Assembly (NCBI RefSeq): GCF_014196925.1
Contig: NZ_JACIEN010000001.1
Location: 992,001 to 1,056,000, forward strand
Direction of reading: 5' to 3'
DNA length: 64,000 nt
Origin: Chelatococcus caeni
GTDB taxonomy: Bacteria > Pseudomonadota > Alphaproteobacteria > Rhizobiales > Beijerinckiaceae
This document shows positions 16,825-24,949 of the stretch, in pieces. The first letter of the stretch is position 1. Each line of letters begins with the position of its first letter. The notes under the pieces are model-generated. The model saw only the letters and a list, made by a program, of their open reading frames with translations, did no database searches and was not told the DNA's origin. The position numbers were made by a program, and so were the translations under genes.

Positions 16825-19548
16825 TTGGACAAGAGCCTGTTTCGCTACATTTGGCGATTTTCCAAGCGTGAACAGCTCGCGATCTTCGCGGTCGTCATCG
16901 CCTCCTTGCCATTCTATTTCTGGTCGCTGGAGCTGCCGAAGCGCATCGTCAACGAGGCGATTCAGGGCGGTGCGTTCACGGAAGGCAACGGCGAGGTCCG
17001 TTTCTTCATCATCTCCTTCGACCTGCCGCGCCTCATGGGAGGGGGCACGGTCGAGCTGTTCGAGGGATTCTCGGTCGATCAGCTCGGCCTGCTCTTCGGC
17101 CTGTCGACGCTGTTCCTCACCCTCGTTCTCATCAACGGCGCCTTCAAATATGTGATCAACGTCGCCAAGGGGGCGCTCGGCGAGCGGATGCTGCGCCGGC
17201 TGCGATTCGACCTCTTCGCGACGACGCTGCGCTTCACCCCCTCGACCCTGCGCACGGTGAAGTCATCCGAGACGGCGACCATCATCAAGGACGAGGTCGA
17301 GCCCATCGGCGGCTTCATCGGCGATGCCTTCGTCCAGCCGCTGTTCCTCGGCACCCAGGCCGCGACGGCGATGGCCTTCATCCTCATTCAGAACATCTGG
17401 CTCGGCCTTCTCGCCGCGGCCGTGGTGGGGGTGCAGTTCGTCATCATCCCGCGCATGCGGCGGGTCCAGCTGCGCCTCGGCAAGGAGCGGCAGATCGCCT
17501 CGCGCAAGCTCGCCGGGCGCATCGCCGAGATCGTCGACGGCATGGAGGCCGTGCACGTCCATGACGCCACCGCCTGGGAAAAGGCGGAGATCGGCGACCG
17601 GCTCCATCATCTCTTCGACCTGCGCTTCCGCATCTACAAGTGGAAGTTCATGGTCAAGTTCATCAACAACCTTCTCGCGCAGATCACGCCCTTCCTCTTC
17701 TATGCCATCGGCGGCTATCTCGCGCTCAAGGGCCAGCTGGACATCGGCCAGCTCGTCGCCGTCATCGGCGCCTACCGCGACCTGCCGCCGCCGCTGAAGG
17801 AGCTGATCGACTGGGACCAGCAGCGCCTCGACGTGCAGATCAAGTACGACCAGATCATCCAGCAGTTCTTGCCCGACAAGCTCGTGCCGCTCGACGTCTT
17901 CGCGGCGCGGGAGAAGGAGGACGGGCCGCTCGCGGGCCCCATCGCCGCCGAGCGGCTGCGCGTCGCGGATCCTCACGGCTCGCCGCTCGTCGAGGAGTTC
18001 TCCTTCGAACTGCCCTTCCCGGTGCGGATCGCGCTCATCGGCAACGGCGGTCCGGGGCCGAGCACGCTCGCGCGGGTGCTCGCCCGCCGGCACGACGAAT
18101 ATGCCGGGCGCGTCACGATCGGCGGGCGCGACCTCGGGCGCATTCCCGAGGGCCAGCTCGGCCGCCACCTCGCCTATGCGGGGCCGGAGCCGGCCCTGTT
18201 TCCCGGATCGCTGAGGGAAAACCTCATCTATGGCCTGCGCAACCGGCCCGTCAGGCGTCTTCCCGACGAGGGGCCGCAGGCGCGCCGGCGGCGCATGGAG
18301 GCCGAGCGCACGGGCAATCCCGTCGACCGGCTCGAGGACGAGTGGATCGACTACGAGCGCCTGGGCGTCGAGGATGCCGACGGTCTCGACGGCGTGCTGC
18401 TCGGGGCCCTCGGCAGGATCGGCATGCGCGAGGACGTCTACCGCTTCGGCCTGCTCGGCCGGGTGTCCAGCCAGCGCATGCCCGACCTCGCGGAGAAGGT
18501 CGTCGAGGCCCGCCACCGGCTGCGCAGCACGCTCGCCGAGCAGGGCCTCGAAAATCTCGTCGAGCCGTTCGATCCCGGCCGCTACAACGCCCAGGCCAGC
18601 ATCGGCGAGAACCTCCTGTTCGGCGTCGCCGTGGGGCCGGCCTTCACGGGGCGGGGGCGGGCGGTCAATCCGGTGGTGCGCAAGGCGCTCGACCGCGGGG
18701 CGCTGATGGACGACCTCGTTGCCATCGGTGCGCGCATCACCGAGACGATGACCGAGATCTTCCGCGACCTGCCGCCCGGCCATCCGCTCTTCGAGCAGTT
18801 CTCCTTCATCGACGCCGACGAACTGCCGGAGTTCGAGGACATCCTGCGCCGCGTCGCGGCCAAGGGCCTCAAGGCCCTCAACGGGGAGGACCGCTCGCGG
18901 CTCCTCGCGCTCGCGCTCGATTACATCGAGCCGCGCCACCGCCTCGGCCTGCTCGACGATCGGCTCAGGCAGGCCATCGTCGCGGCGCGCGTCATCTTCC
19001 GCAAGGAGCTCGACGGCTCCATCTGGGCGCGCCAGCTCGATCTCTACGACCCCGAGCTGGTGTGCGACGCCGCGCCCCTGCGCGAGAACCTGCTCTTCGG
19101 CCGCATCGCGCACGGCATCGCCGATGCCCAGTCGCGCGTCATGCGCGTGGTCAGCGCCGTCGTCGACGAGCTCGGCCTGCGCGAGGAGGTGGAGAAGGTG
19201 GGGCTCGGCTTCCAGGTGGGTCCCGGCGGGCGGCTTCTCGCGCCGCATCAGCGTGCCGGCGTCAATCTGGTGCGCTGTCTCGTCAAGAAGCCTGACATAT
19301 TCGTTCTCGACGGCGGTCTTGCGGCCTATGGTGAGGAACAGGCGCGGCATATCCGCGAAGGCCTGCTCGCCGCCTTCGAGAACCGCTGCTTCGTCGCGGT
19401 GCTGCGGGACGAGGGGCAGGCCGAGGGGTTCGATGCGCTCATCGCCTTCGACGGGGCGCGGGCGGAGCTTCGGCGGCGCCCGGCGACCGCGCCCGAGGGA
19501 GAGGACGCCGATGCCGCCGCGGCCAATGTTGCAGGGGGACATGGATGA
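16825..19548 (+). CDS. ABC exporter-like protein with a degenerate, expanded nucleotide-binding domain
   Basis: A 907-residue protein. Residues 1 to about 330 form a type I exporter membrane domain with about six helices. The nucleotide-binding domain follows, but every catalytic motif is altered. The Walker A equivalent at 406-414 is GNGGPGPST, with Pro412 in place of the invariant Lys. LSGGQ is LAPHQ (805-809). Walker B ends LDGG (829 on), lacking the catalytic Glu. The D-loop is AAYG and the switch His is absent (VLRDE). Between Q-loop and signature lies a region of about 320 residues in which an ENLxxG motif recurs at 463-470, 593-600 and 752-759. The TTG start has AAGGAG six bases upstream. 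The stop overlaps the next gene as ATGA. Probably a regulatory or structural membrane protein rather than an ATP-driven pump. Confidence 0.82.
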   Translation: MDKSLFRYIWRFSKREQLAIFAVVIASLPFYFWSLELPKRIVNEAIQGGAFTEGNGEVRFFIISFDLPRLMGGGTVELFEGFSVDQLGLLFGLSTLFLTLVLINGAFKYVINVAKGALGERMLRRLRFDLFATTLRFTPSTLRTVKSSETATIIKDEVEPIGGFIGDAFVQPLFLGTQAATAMAFILIQNIWLGLLAAAVVGVQFVIIPRMRRVQLRLGKERQIASRKLAGRIAEIVDGMEAVHVHDATAWEKAEIGDRLHHLFDLRFRIYKWKFMVKFINNLLAQITPFLFYAIGGYLALKGQLDIGQLVAVIGAYRDLPPPLKELIDWDQQRLDVQIKYDQIIQQFLPDKLVPLDVFAAREKEDGPLAGPIAAERLRVADPHGSPLVEEFSFELPFPVRIALIGNGGPGPSTLARVLARRHDEYAGRVTIGGRDLGRIPEGQLGRHLAYAGPEPALFPGSLRENLIYGLRNRPVRRLPDEGPQARRRRMEAERTGNPVDRLEDEWIDYERLGVEDADGLDGVLLGALGRIGMREDVYRFGLLGRVSSQRMPDLAEKVVEARHRLRSTLAEQGLENLVEPFDPGRYNAQASIGENLLFGVAVGPAFTGRGRAVNPVVRKALDRGALMDDLVAIGARITETMTEIFRDLPPGHPLFEQFSFIDADELPEFEDILRRVAAKGLKALNGEDRSRLLALALDYIEPRHRLGLLDDRLRQAIVAARVIFRKELDGSIWARQLDLYDPELVCDAAPLRENLLFGRIAHGIADAQSRVMRVVSAVVDELGLREEVEKVGLGFQVGPGGRLLAPHQRAGVNLVRCLVKKPDIFVLDGGLAAYGEEQARHIREGLLAAFENRCFVAVLRDEGQAEGFDALIAFDGARAELRRRPATAPEGEDADAAAANVAGGHG

Positions 19549-19988
19549 CGCTTGATTCGGAAGTTCAATCGCTGCGGCAGGTGCCGATGTTCCGGGACAT
19601 CGATCCCGCGCGGCTCAAGCTCCTCGCCTTCACCGGCGAGCGGGTGCATTTTTCCGCCGGCCAGCCGTTCTTCCGGCAGGGGGATGCGGCCGACGCCGCC
19701 TATGTCATCCTCGACGGCCAGGCGGACGTGACGCTCGACACGCCGTCCGGGCCGCTGAAGGTCGCGGAGCTCGCCCGCAACGACATCGTCGGCGAGATGG
19801 GCATCCTGTCCGACACGCCGCGCTCGGCGACGGTGACGGCGGCGGTGCCGATCGTCGCGCTGCGCATCGACAAGAGGGTTTTTCTCGAATTGCTCAACCA
19901 GTTCCCGCAGATGTCCATCGCCGTCATGTGGGAGCTCGCCAAGCGGCTGGAGCGCACCAACGCGCGCCTCGCGCAGAGCAATTCCTGA
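19545..19988 (+). CDS. Cyclic nucleotide-binding domain protein
   Basis: A stand-alone 147-residue cNMP-binding (CRP-type) domain without a helix-turn-helix. The phosphate-binding cassette is intact: GEMGILSDTPRSATVTA contains Glu84 for the ribose and Arg93 for the phosphate. The start overlaps the stop codon of the ABC-like gene as ATGA, so the two are made together and probably interact. The genes downstream encode two nucleotide cyclases, which makes cAMP or cGMP the likely ligand. With no output domain of its own, it probably acts by binding a partner, the membrane protein being the obvious candidate (inference). Confidence 0.9.
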   Translation: MTLDSEVQSLRQVPMFRDIDPARLKLLAFTGERVHFSAGQPFFRQGDAADAAYVILDGQADVTLDTPSGPLKVAELARNDIVGEMGILSDTPRSATVTAAVPIVALRIDKRVFLELLNQFPQMSIAVMWELAKRLERTNARLAQSNS

Positions 19989-20062
19989 AGGCGCCGGCCG
20001 TTCGCCTCGGCATCCGCCGGCGCTAATATGGACGCGGCGAGGGCAATTGGCGGGTCGAACGC

Positions 20063-21466
20063 ATGGCCGTCGGTGATCTGGGCACAGCCAGCACGCGTTC
20101 CGCGGGGCGACGGCTCGGCGCGCTCGGCGCCTTCGGGCGCCTGCCGGAGCGCGCGCAGCGCATCGTCGACGGCGAAACGCGCGAGGCCGAGGTGCTCTCG
20201 GCCTGGCTCGTCGTGGCCATCGCCGTCTTCTTCAACGTGCTCTACGCCGTCTCGCCCAAGGCGCTCGACGCCATCGGCGCCTTCCGGCCCGTGCCCGTCG
20301 TCGGCGGCATCTTCCTCGTTCTGGGCCTCGTCCGCGTCGCGCTCGCCCGCCGCGGGCGGATGCGCGGCTGGCTGGTGCCCGCCTTCACGGTCATCGACTT
20401 CGCGCTGCTCTACGGCCTCATCTGGTCCTTCCACCTGCAGTACCAACAGCCGGCGGCCTTCTATCTCAAGGCGCCGACCTTCCTCCTGGTCTTCCTCTTC
20501 ATCGCCATCAGGGCGCTGCGCTTCGAACCGCGCCTCGTCATCTTCGCGGGCGTCGTCGCCGCTGTCGGCTGGGCGGGGATGACGGCCTATGCCTTCGATG
20601 CGGCCGGCGCGGATGTGGACGCCCCCGCGGTGACGCGCGACTTCGTCACCTACATGACCTCGAACAGCATCCTCCTCGGCGCCGAGGTGGAGAAGATCGT
20701 CGCCATCCTTCTCTTCACCGGTGTCCTCGCCATCGCCATCGCACGCGGCCGTCGCCAGTTGCTGACGGCCGCGCTCGGCCTTTCCGCGACGGCGGAGCTG
20801 TCCCGTTTCTTCGACCCCACCATCGCCCGGCGCATCACGAGCGGCGACGCGCTCGCCCCCGGGCGTGGCGAGATGGTCGAGGCGGCGGTGCTCGTCGCCG
20901 ACATCCGCGGTTTCACCCGTTTCGTCGCCGATCATCCGCCGGACGAGGTGATGCGCCTGCTCATCGCCTACCAGCAGCGCATGGGCGCGATCATCGCCTC
21001 GCACGGCGGGGCGATCGACAAGTTCCTCGGCGACGGCATCCTGGCCACCTTCGGCTGCACGGGTGTCTCGCCGACCCCGACGGCCGATGCGCTGCGGGCG
21101 GTCCTCGCCCTGGCCGACGAGGCGGCGCGCTTCAGCCATGCCTTCGCCGCGGCCGGCGGGCGCAAGGTCGACGTCGGCTTTGCGGTGGTCTCCGGCCGCG
21201 TCCTGTTCGGTACCGTCGGCAACGACGGCCGGCTGGAGTACACCGTGATCGGCGAGCCCGTGAACCTGGCCGCCAAGCTCGAGAAGCACAACAAGATCGG
21301 CTGCACGTGCGCGGTCACGGATGCGGCGACGCTCGCCAGGGCCGAGGCCGAGGGGTTCGCCGCGGCGGCTGCCTTCCGGCTGGTACCGGGCGTTGCGGTC
21401 GAGGGCGTGGCGGGGCCGGTCGATCTCGCCGTCATGGATCGCGCCGCTGCGGAGGGAAGCGCGTGA
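20063..21466 (+). CDS. Membrane-bound class III adenylate/guanylate cyclase
   Basis: A 467-residue protein with about six transmembrane helices (residues about 45-240) and a C-terminal class III cyclase domain. The metal-binding aspartates are D280 (ADIRGFT) and D324 (KFLGDG). Lys320 occupies the position that selects adenine, and TVIGEPVN supplies the second base-reading position, so ATP is the more likely substrate. The transition-state pair reads N401-x3-K405 where canonical enzymes have Asn-x3-Arg. It lies 74 bases after the cNMP-receptor gene and overlaps the next cyclase as GTGA. The membrane domain was not recognised as a named sensor family and may respond to an envelope or lipid signal. 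Confidence 0.9.
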   Translation: MAVGDLGTASTRSAGRRLGALGAFGRLPERAQRIVDGETREAEVLSAWLVVAIAVFFNVLYAVSPKALDAIGAFRPVPVVGGIFLVLGLVRVALARRGRMRGWLVPAFTVIDFALLYGLIWSFHLQYQQPAAFYLKAPTFLLVFLFIAIRALRFEPRLVIFAGVVAAVGWAGMTAYAFDAAGADVDAPAVTRDFVTYMTSNSILLGAEVEKIVAILLFTGVLAIAIARGRRQLLTAALGLSATAELSRFFDPTIARRITSGDALAPGRGEMVEAAVLVADIRGFTRFVADHPPDEVMRLLIAYQQRMGAIIASHGGAIDKFLGDGILATFGCTGVSPTPTADALRAVLALADEAARFSHAFAAAGGRKVDVGFAVVSGRVLFGTVGNDGRLEYTVIGEPVNLAAKLEKHNKIGCTCAVTDAATLARAEAEGFAAAAAFRLVPGVAVEGVAGPVDLAVMDRAAAEGSA

Positions 21467-23205
21467 CCGCGGCCGAGGTTGCAAGGGGCGAGAGCACCGG
21501 CAAGGGCGTGGACCGGGGCACGGGGAAGGGCCGGGGAAGCGGGCGGCGCCTGCTGCCGTCGCTCGCGCGTCTGCGCCTGGCCTCCGGGCTCGTCCTCTTC
21601 GCCTTCGTCCTCCTGCACTTCCTCAACCACGCCCTCGGGCTCGTCAGCATCGCGGTGATGGACGTCGTGCAGACGTGGCGCTGGGCGCTCTGGCGATCAC
21701 CGCCGGGCACCATCCTGCTCTACGGCGCCTTTGCCGTGCACATCGCCCTCGGCGTCCGCGCGCTCTTCCGCCGCCGCACCTGGCGCATGCCGTTGAACGA
21801 CGCCCTGCAGATCGGCCTCGGCTTCGCCATTCCTGTGCTGCTCGTCGGGCACATTCTCGGCACCCGCGGCATGCATGTCGCTGCCGGGGTGGACGACTTC
21901 TACGAGCCGGTGCTGCGGCGGCTGTGGCCGGATGGTGCCGTCAGCCAGTCGCTGCTCGTCGTCATCGTCTGGGGCCATGCCTCGATCGGCCTCTACCACT
22001 GGCTGCGGCCGAAGGCGTGGTTCCCGGCGGCAGCGCCGTGGCTCCTTTCCATCGCCACGGCGCTGCCCCTGCTCGCGCTCGCCGGCTGGATCGAGGCCGC
22101 CCGCCGATTGGAGCTGCTGGAGCGCGGCAGGCAGGTACCACGCTGGCCGAGCGAGGAAGCCGCAGCCTTGGCGGAGTGGTTCGCGCAGGCCGGAAACCAT
22201 CTCGTCTTCGCCTTCCTGGGTGCCGTGGGGCTCGGCCTCATCGCCGTGCGGGTGGCGACGCGCCTCAGGGCCAAGGTCAGGATCAGCTACGGCGGCGGGC
22301 GGCGGGTGCGGGCAAGGCCCGGGCCGACCCTGCTCGAGATCAGCCGCATGAACGGCGTGCCGCATGTCTCGATCTGCGGCGGGCGAGGGCGCTGCACCAC
22401 CTGCCGTGTCCTCGTCACGGCCGGCGGCGAGACGCTGCCGCCGCGCGGCACCCTGGAGGAGACGGTGCTCGCCCGCATCGACGCGCCGCCCGACGTGCGG
22501 CTCGCCTGCCAGATCAGGCCGACGGCCGATCTCGGCGTCCATCTTCTGGTGCCGGCCGAGGGCGCCGACGCCGGCCAGCGCGATCCCTATCGCTGGGGCG
22601 TCGAGCGGCGCATCACCGTGCTCTTCGCCGACCTGCGCGGCTTCACCTCGCTCGCGGAGGGGATGTATCCCTACGATACCGTCTTCCTGCTCAATTCCTA
22701 TTTCGAGGCGATGACCGCGGTCATCGAGCGGCACGGCGGCACCGTCGACAAGTTCCTCGGCGACGGCATCATGGCCCTCTTCGGCACCCGGCCGGAGCGC
22801 GACGCCGGTGCCCGCGCCGCCCTTGCCTCGGCCGGCGAGATGCTGGCCGCGCTTGAAGATCTCAACGCCGAATTCGCCGGCCTCGTGCCGGCACCGCTGC
22901 GCATGGGGCTCGGCATCCACACCGGCCCGGCCGTGCTCGGCCGCGTCGGCGGCATGCGCCGCGGCGGCGAGCGCGAGCTGACGGCCCTCGGCGATACCGT
23001 CAACACGGCGAGCCGGCTGGAGGAGATGACGAAGGAGTTCCGCTGCCTCCTCGTCACGTCGGAGGACACGCTGAAGGCTGCCGGCATCGAATGCCCGGGC
23101 GGCGACTTCCGTCAGGTCCCGGTGCGCGGCCGCAGTGAGACCATCGCCGTCTGGATCGCCGACCGCCGCGAGACGATCGGCGATATCCTCACCGTCACGA
23201 TCTGA
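21463..23205 (+). CDS. Redox-type class III cyclase with histidine-rich membrane anchor and 2Fe-2S domain (CyaC-like)
   Basis: A 580-residue protein with three parts. Residues about 30-265 form a membrane anchor with helix histidines H52/H56, H93, H130 and H172/H179, like the diheme-B anchors of succinate:quinone oxidoreductases. Residues about 270-360 are a ferredoxin-like domain with C305-x5-C311-x2-C314 and C349. Residues about 375-560 are a class III cyclase with D390 (FADLRGFT), D434 (KFLGDG) and an intact N-x3-R (VNTASRLEE). This matches the architecture described for Sinorhizobium meliloti CyaC, an adenylate cyclase controlled by the quinone redox state. The GTG start overlaps the previous stop as GTGA with GGAGGG six bases before it. 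Confidence 0.9.
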   Translation: MTAAEVARGESTGKGVDRGTGKGRGSGRRLLPSLARLRLASGLVLFAFVLLHFLNHALGLVSIAVMDVVQTWRWALWRSPPGTILLYGAFAVHIALGVRALFRRRTWRMPLNDALQIGLGFAIPVLLVGHILGTRGMHVAAGVDDFYEPVLRRLWPDGAVSQSLLVVIVWGHASIGLYHWLRPKAWFPAAAPWLLSIATALPLLALAGWIEAARRLELLERGRQVPRWPSEEAAALAEWFAQAGNHLVFAFLGAVGLGLIAVRVATRLRAKVRISYGGGRRVRARPGPTLLEISRMNGVPHVSICGGRGRCTTCRVLVTAGGETLPPRGTLEETVLARIDAPPDVRLACQIRPTADLGVHLLVPAEGADAGQRDPYRWGVERRITVLFADLRGFTSLAEGMYPYDTVFLLNSYFEAMTAVIERHGGTVDKFLGDGIMALFGTRPERDAGARAALASAGEMLAALEDLNAEFAGLVPAPLRMGLGIHTGPAVLGRVGGMRRGGERELTALGDTVNTASRLEEMTKEFRCLLVTSEDTLKAAGIECPGGDFRQVPVRGRSETIAVWIADRRETIGDILTVTI

Positions 23206-23948
23206 CGAGGAGCCACTCGTCGTGCGCCACGGCGTCGATGCCGGCGACATCCTGTGCCTCGGTCGCGGCGCCGGCCTCCGTCACCCTGTGGGCGCGCCAG
23301 CCGGCGAAGGCGGCGAGCGCCCGGCGCGTTGCGCCGGCAACGTCGGTTTCGCCGCTCTCCGCGAGCACGCGGGGGTGGAAGGAGGCGATGACGGCGACGT
23401 TCGCGTGCGCCACGAGGGGGGGCGATGGCCGGCAGGAGCGCGTACTCGGCCCCTTCGAGGTCGATCTTGATGACGCGGCGGGGGGAGGGCGGCAGCCGCT
23501 CCGCGAGCGCGGCGGGCGTCAGGGCCTCGGCCTGCCAGGTGGTATCGGCGCCGGCGAGCAGCAGGCTCGACATGGAATCGCCGGGCTTGCGCCGGGCACC
23601 GAAGGTGACGGTGCCACCGTCCGGATGGATCGCCTTCGGCACCACCGTGACGCGCGCGGCCAGCTCGGGATTGACGGCGAGGTTGCGGCCGAGCTGGTCG
23701 AGCGCGGCGGGATCGGCCTCGACCGCCACCACGCGCGCGCCGCGCGCGGCCGCCTGCAGCGTCGTCGGCCCGACCCAGGCGCCGAGGTCGACGAAGAGCG
23801 TTGAGGCGTCGACGAGCGTGTCGATGAGGCGGCGGGTGCCGGGCTCCCAGTTGTCGGCGGCAACGCGCTCCCAGAAGGTGGGCTGGTCGTCGGCGAGCGC
23901 GATGCGCCGGTCGCCGAGCACGACGCTGCGCCCTGTCGTCACCTTCAC
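23195..23948 (-). pseudogene. FkbM-type SAM-dependent methyltransferase, frameshifted
   Basis: The first 175 or so residues are a normal FkbM-type methyltransferase: SAM motif VDLGAWVGPTTLQAAARGAR, EADPAALDQLGRNLAVNP and the family hallmark VIKIDLEGAEYALLPAI. After APP the frame turns into Arg-rich nonsense, while a neighbouring frame continues sensibly (VAHANVAVIASFHPRVLAE to the stop at 23195). The break lies in a run of seven G (23417-23423); removing one base restores a single reading frame of about 250 residues. The gene overlaps the ABC ATPase stop as GTGA, so it belongs to the peptide transporter operon, and it ends 11 bases inside the convergent cyclase gene. Either a true frameshift or a sequencing error in the homopolymer. 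Confidence 0.8.
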
Positions 23949-24949
23949 GCCGCCTTGTCGTTGAGATGGCAGGCGGACACGCGCCCCGGCCCGATGGGCT
24001 TGAGCGCCGGCCGCTCCGTGCGGCAGCGGTCGAAGGCATAGGGGCAGCGCGGGTGGAAATGGCAGCCGCTGGGCGGCGACAGCGGCGAGGGCAGCTCGCC
24101 CTTCAGCGCCGAGAAGGTCTTCTTCTTCGGCTCGAGCCGCGGCACCTCCTCGAGCAGCGCCCGCGTATAGGGGTGGTTCGGCGTGCGGAACAGCTCCTCC
24201 GCCGGCGCGAGCTCGACGATGCGGCCGAGATACATCACGGCGACGCGATCGGCGATGTGCTCGACGACGCCGAGGTCGTGGCTGACGAAGAGATAGGTGA
24301 GGGAGAGTTCCTCCCTGAGCTTCATGAAGAGGTTGAGCACCTGCGCCTGGATCGACACGTCGAGCGCCGCGGTCGATTCATCGCAGACGATCACCTTGGG
24401 CTTTACCGCGAGCGCCCGGGCGATGCCGATGCGCGCGCGCTGGCCGCCCGAGAACTGGTGCGGATAGCGCCGGCGCGTGGCGGGGTCGAGGCCGACGCGG
24501 GTCATCACGTCGCAGACGTAGTCCTCGACCTCGGCGCGCGAGACGAGGCCGTGCACCACCGGCGCCTCGCCGATGATGTCGATGACGCGCAGGCGCGGGT
24601 TGAGCGAGGCCATCGGGTCCTGGAAGACCATCTGCACCGCGAGGTCCACCTTGCGCCGCGCCGCGCCCGAGAGCTTCGCGACATCCGCGCCCTCGTAGGA
24701 GACGCTGCCGGCGCTCGGGTCGAGGATGCCGGCGACGACGCGCCCGAGGGTGGACTTGCCGCAGCCGGATTCGCCGACGAGGCCGACGACCTCGCCCGGG
24801 GCGATGGCAAGGTCGATGCCGTCGACGGCATGCACCACCTGCTCATGGCGCCGCGCGCCGAAGAGGTTGGCGATCTTCTCGGCGGCGTCGAGCTTCCGGA
24901 CGAAGCGCTTGGAGACGCCGTCGAGCGCGAGGATGGGGGCGGCGGTCAC
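23945..24949 (-). CDS. Dipeptide/oligopeptide ABC transporter ATPase (DppF/OppF-like)
   Basis: A 334-residue ATPase with Walker A GESGCGKST, signature FSGGQRARIGIA and Walker B VIVCDESTAALD, plus the oligopeptide C-terminal zinc-finger-like stretch with CHFHPRCPYAFDRC. Walker B reads DES, as in many OppF proteins. The GTG at 24949 overlaps the previous stop as GTGA, with GGAGG in the usual window. It forms the heterodimeric motor with the DppD-like protein encoded just before it. Confidence 0.93.
   Translation of the reverse strand: MTAAPILALDGVSKRFVRKLDAAEKIANLFGARRHEQVVHAVDGIDLAIAPGEVVGLVGESGCGKSTLGRVVAGILDPSAGSVSYEGADVAKLSGAARRKVDLAVQMVFQDPMASLNPRLRVIDIIGEAPVVHGLVSRAEVEDYVCDVMTRVGLDPATRRRYPHQFSGGQRARIGIARALAVKPKVIVCDESTAALDVSIQAQVLNLFMKLREELSLTYLFVSHDLGVVEHIADRVAVMYLGRIVELAPAEELFRTPNHPYTRALLEEVPRLEPKKKTFSALKGELPSPLSPPSGCHFHPRCPYAFDRCRTERPALKPIGPGRVSACHLNDKAA

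Noticed and set aside
17263-19542. A 759-codon minus-strand frame opposite the ABC-like gene, which could suggest the real gene is on the other strand.
   Set aside because: The plus strand has helices, exporter-like ordering of motifs and an ATGA overlap with the next gene; the minus frame is rich in Arg/Asp/Glu repeats without structure.
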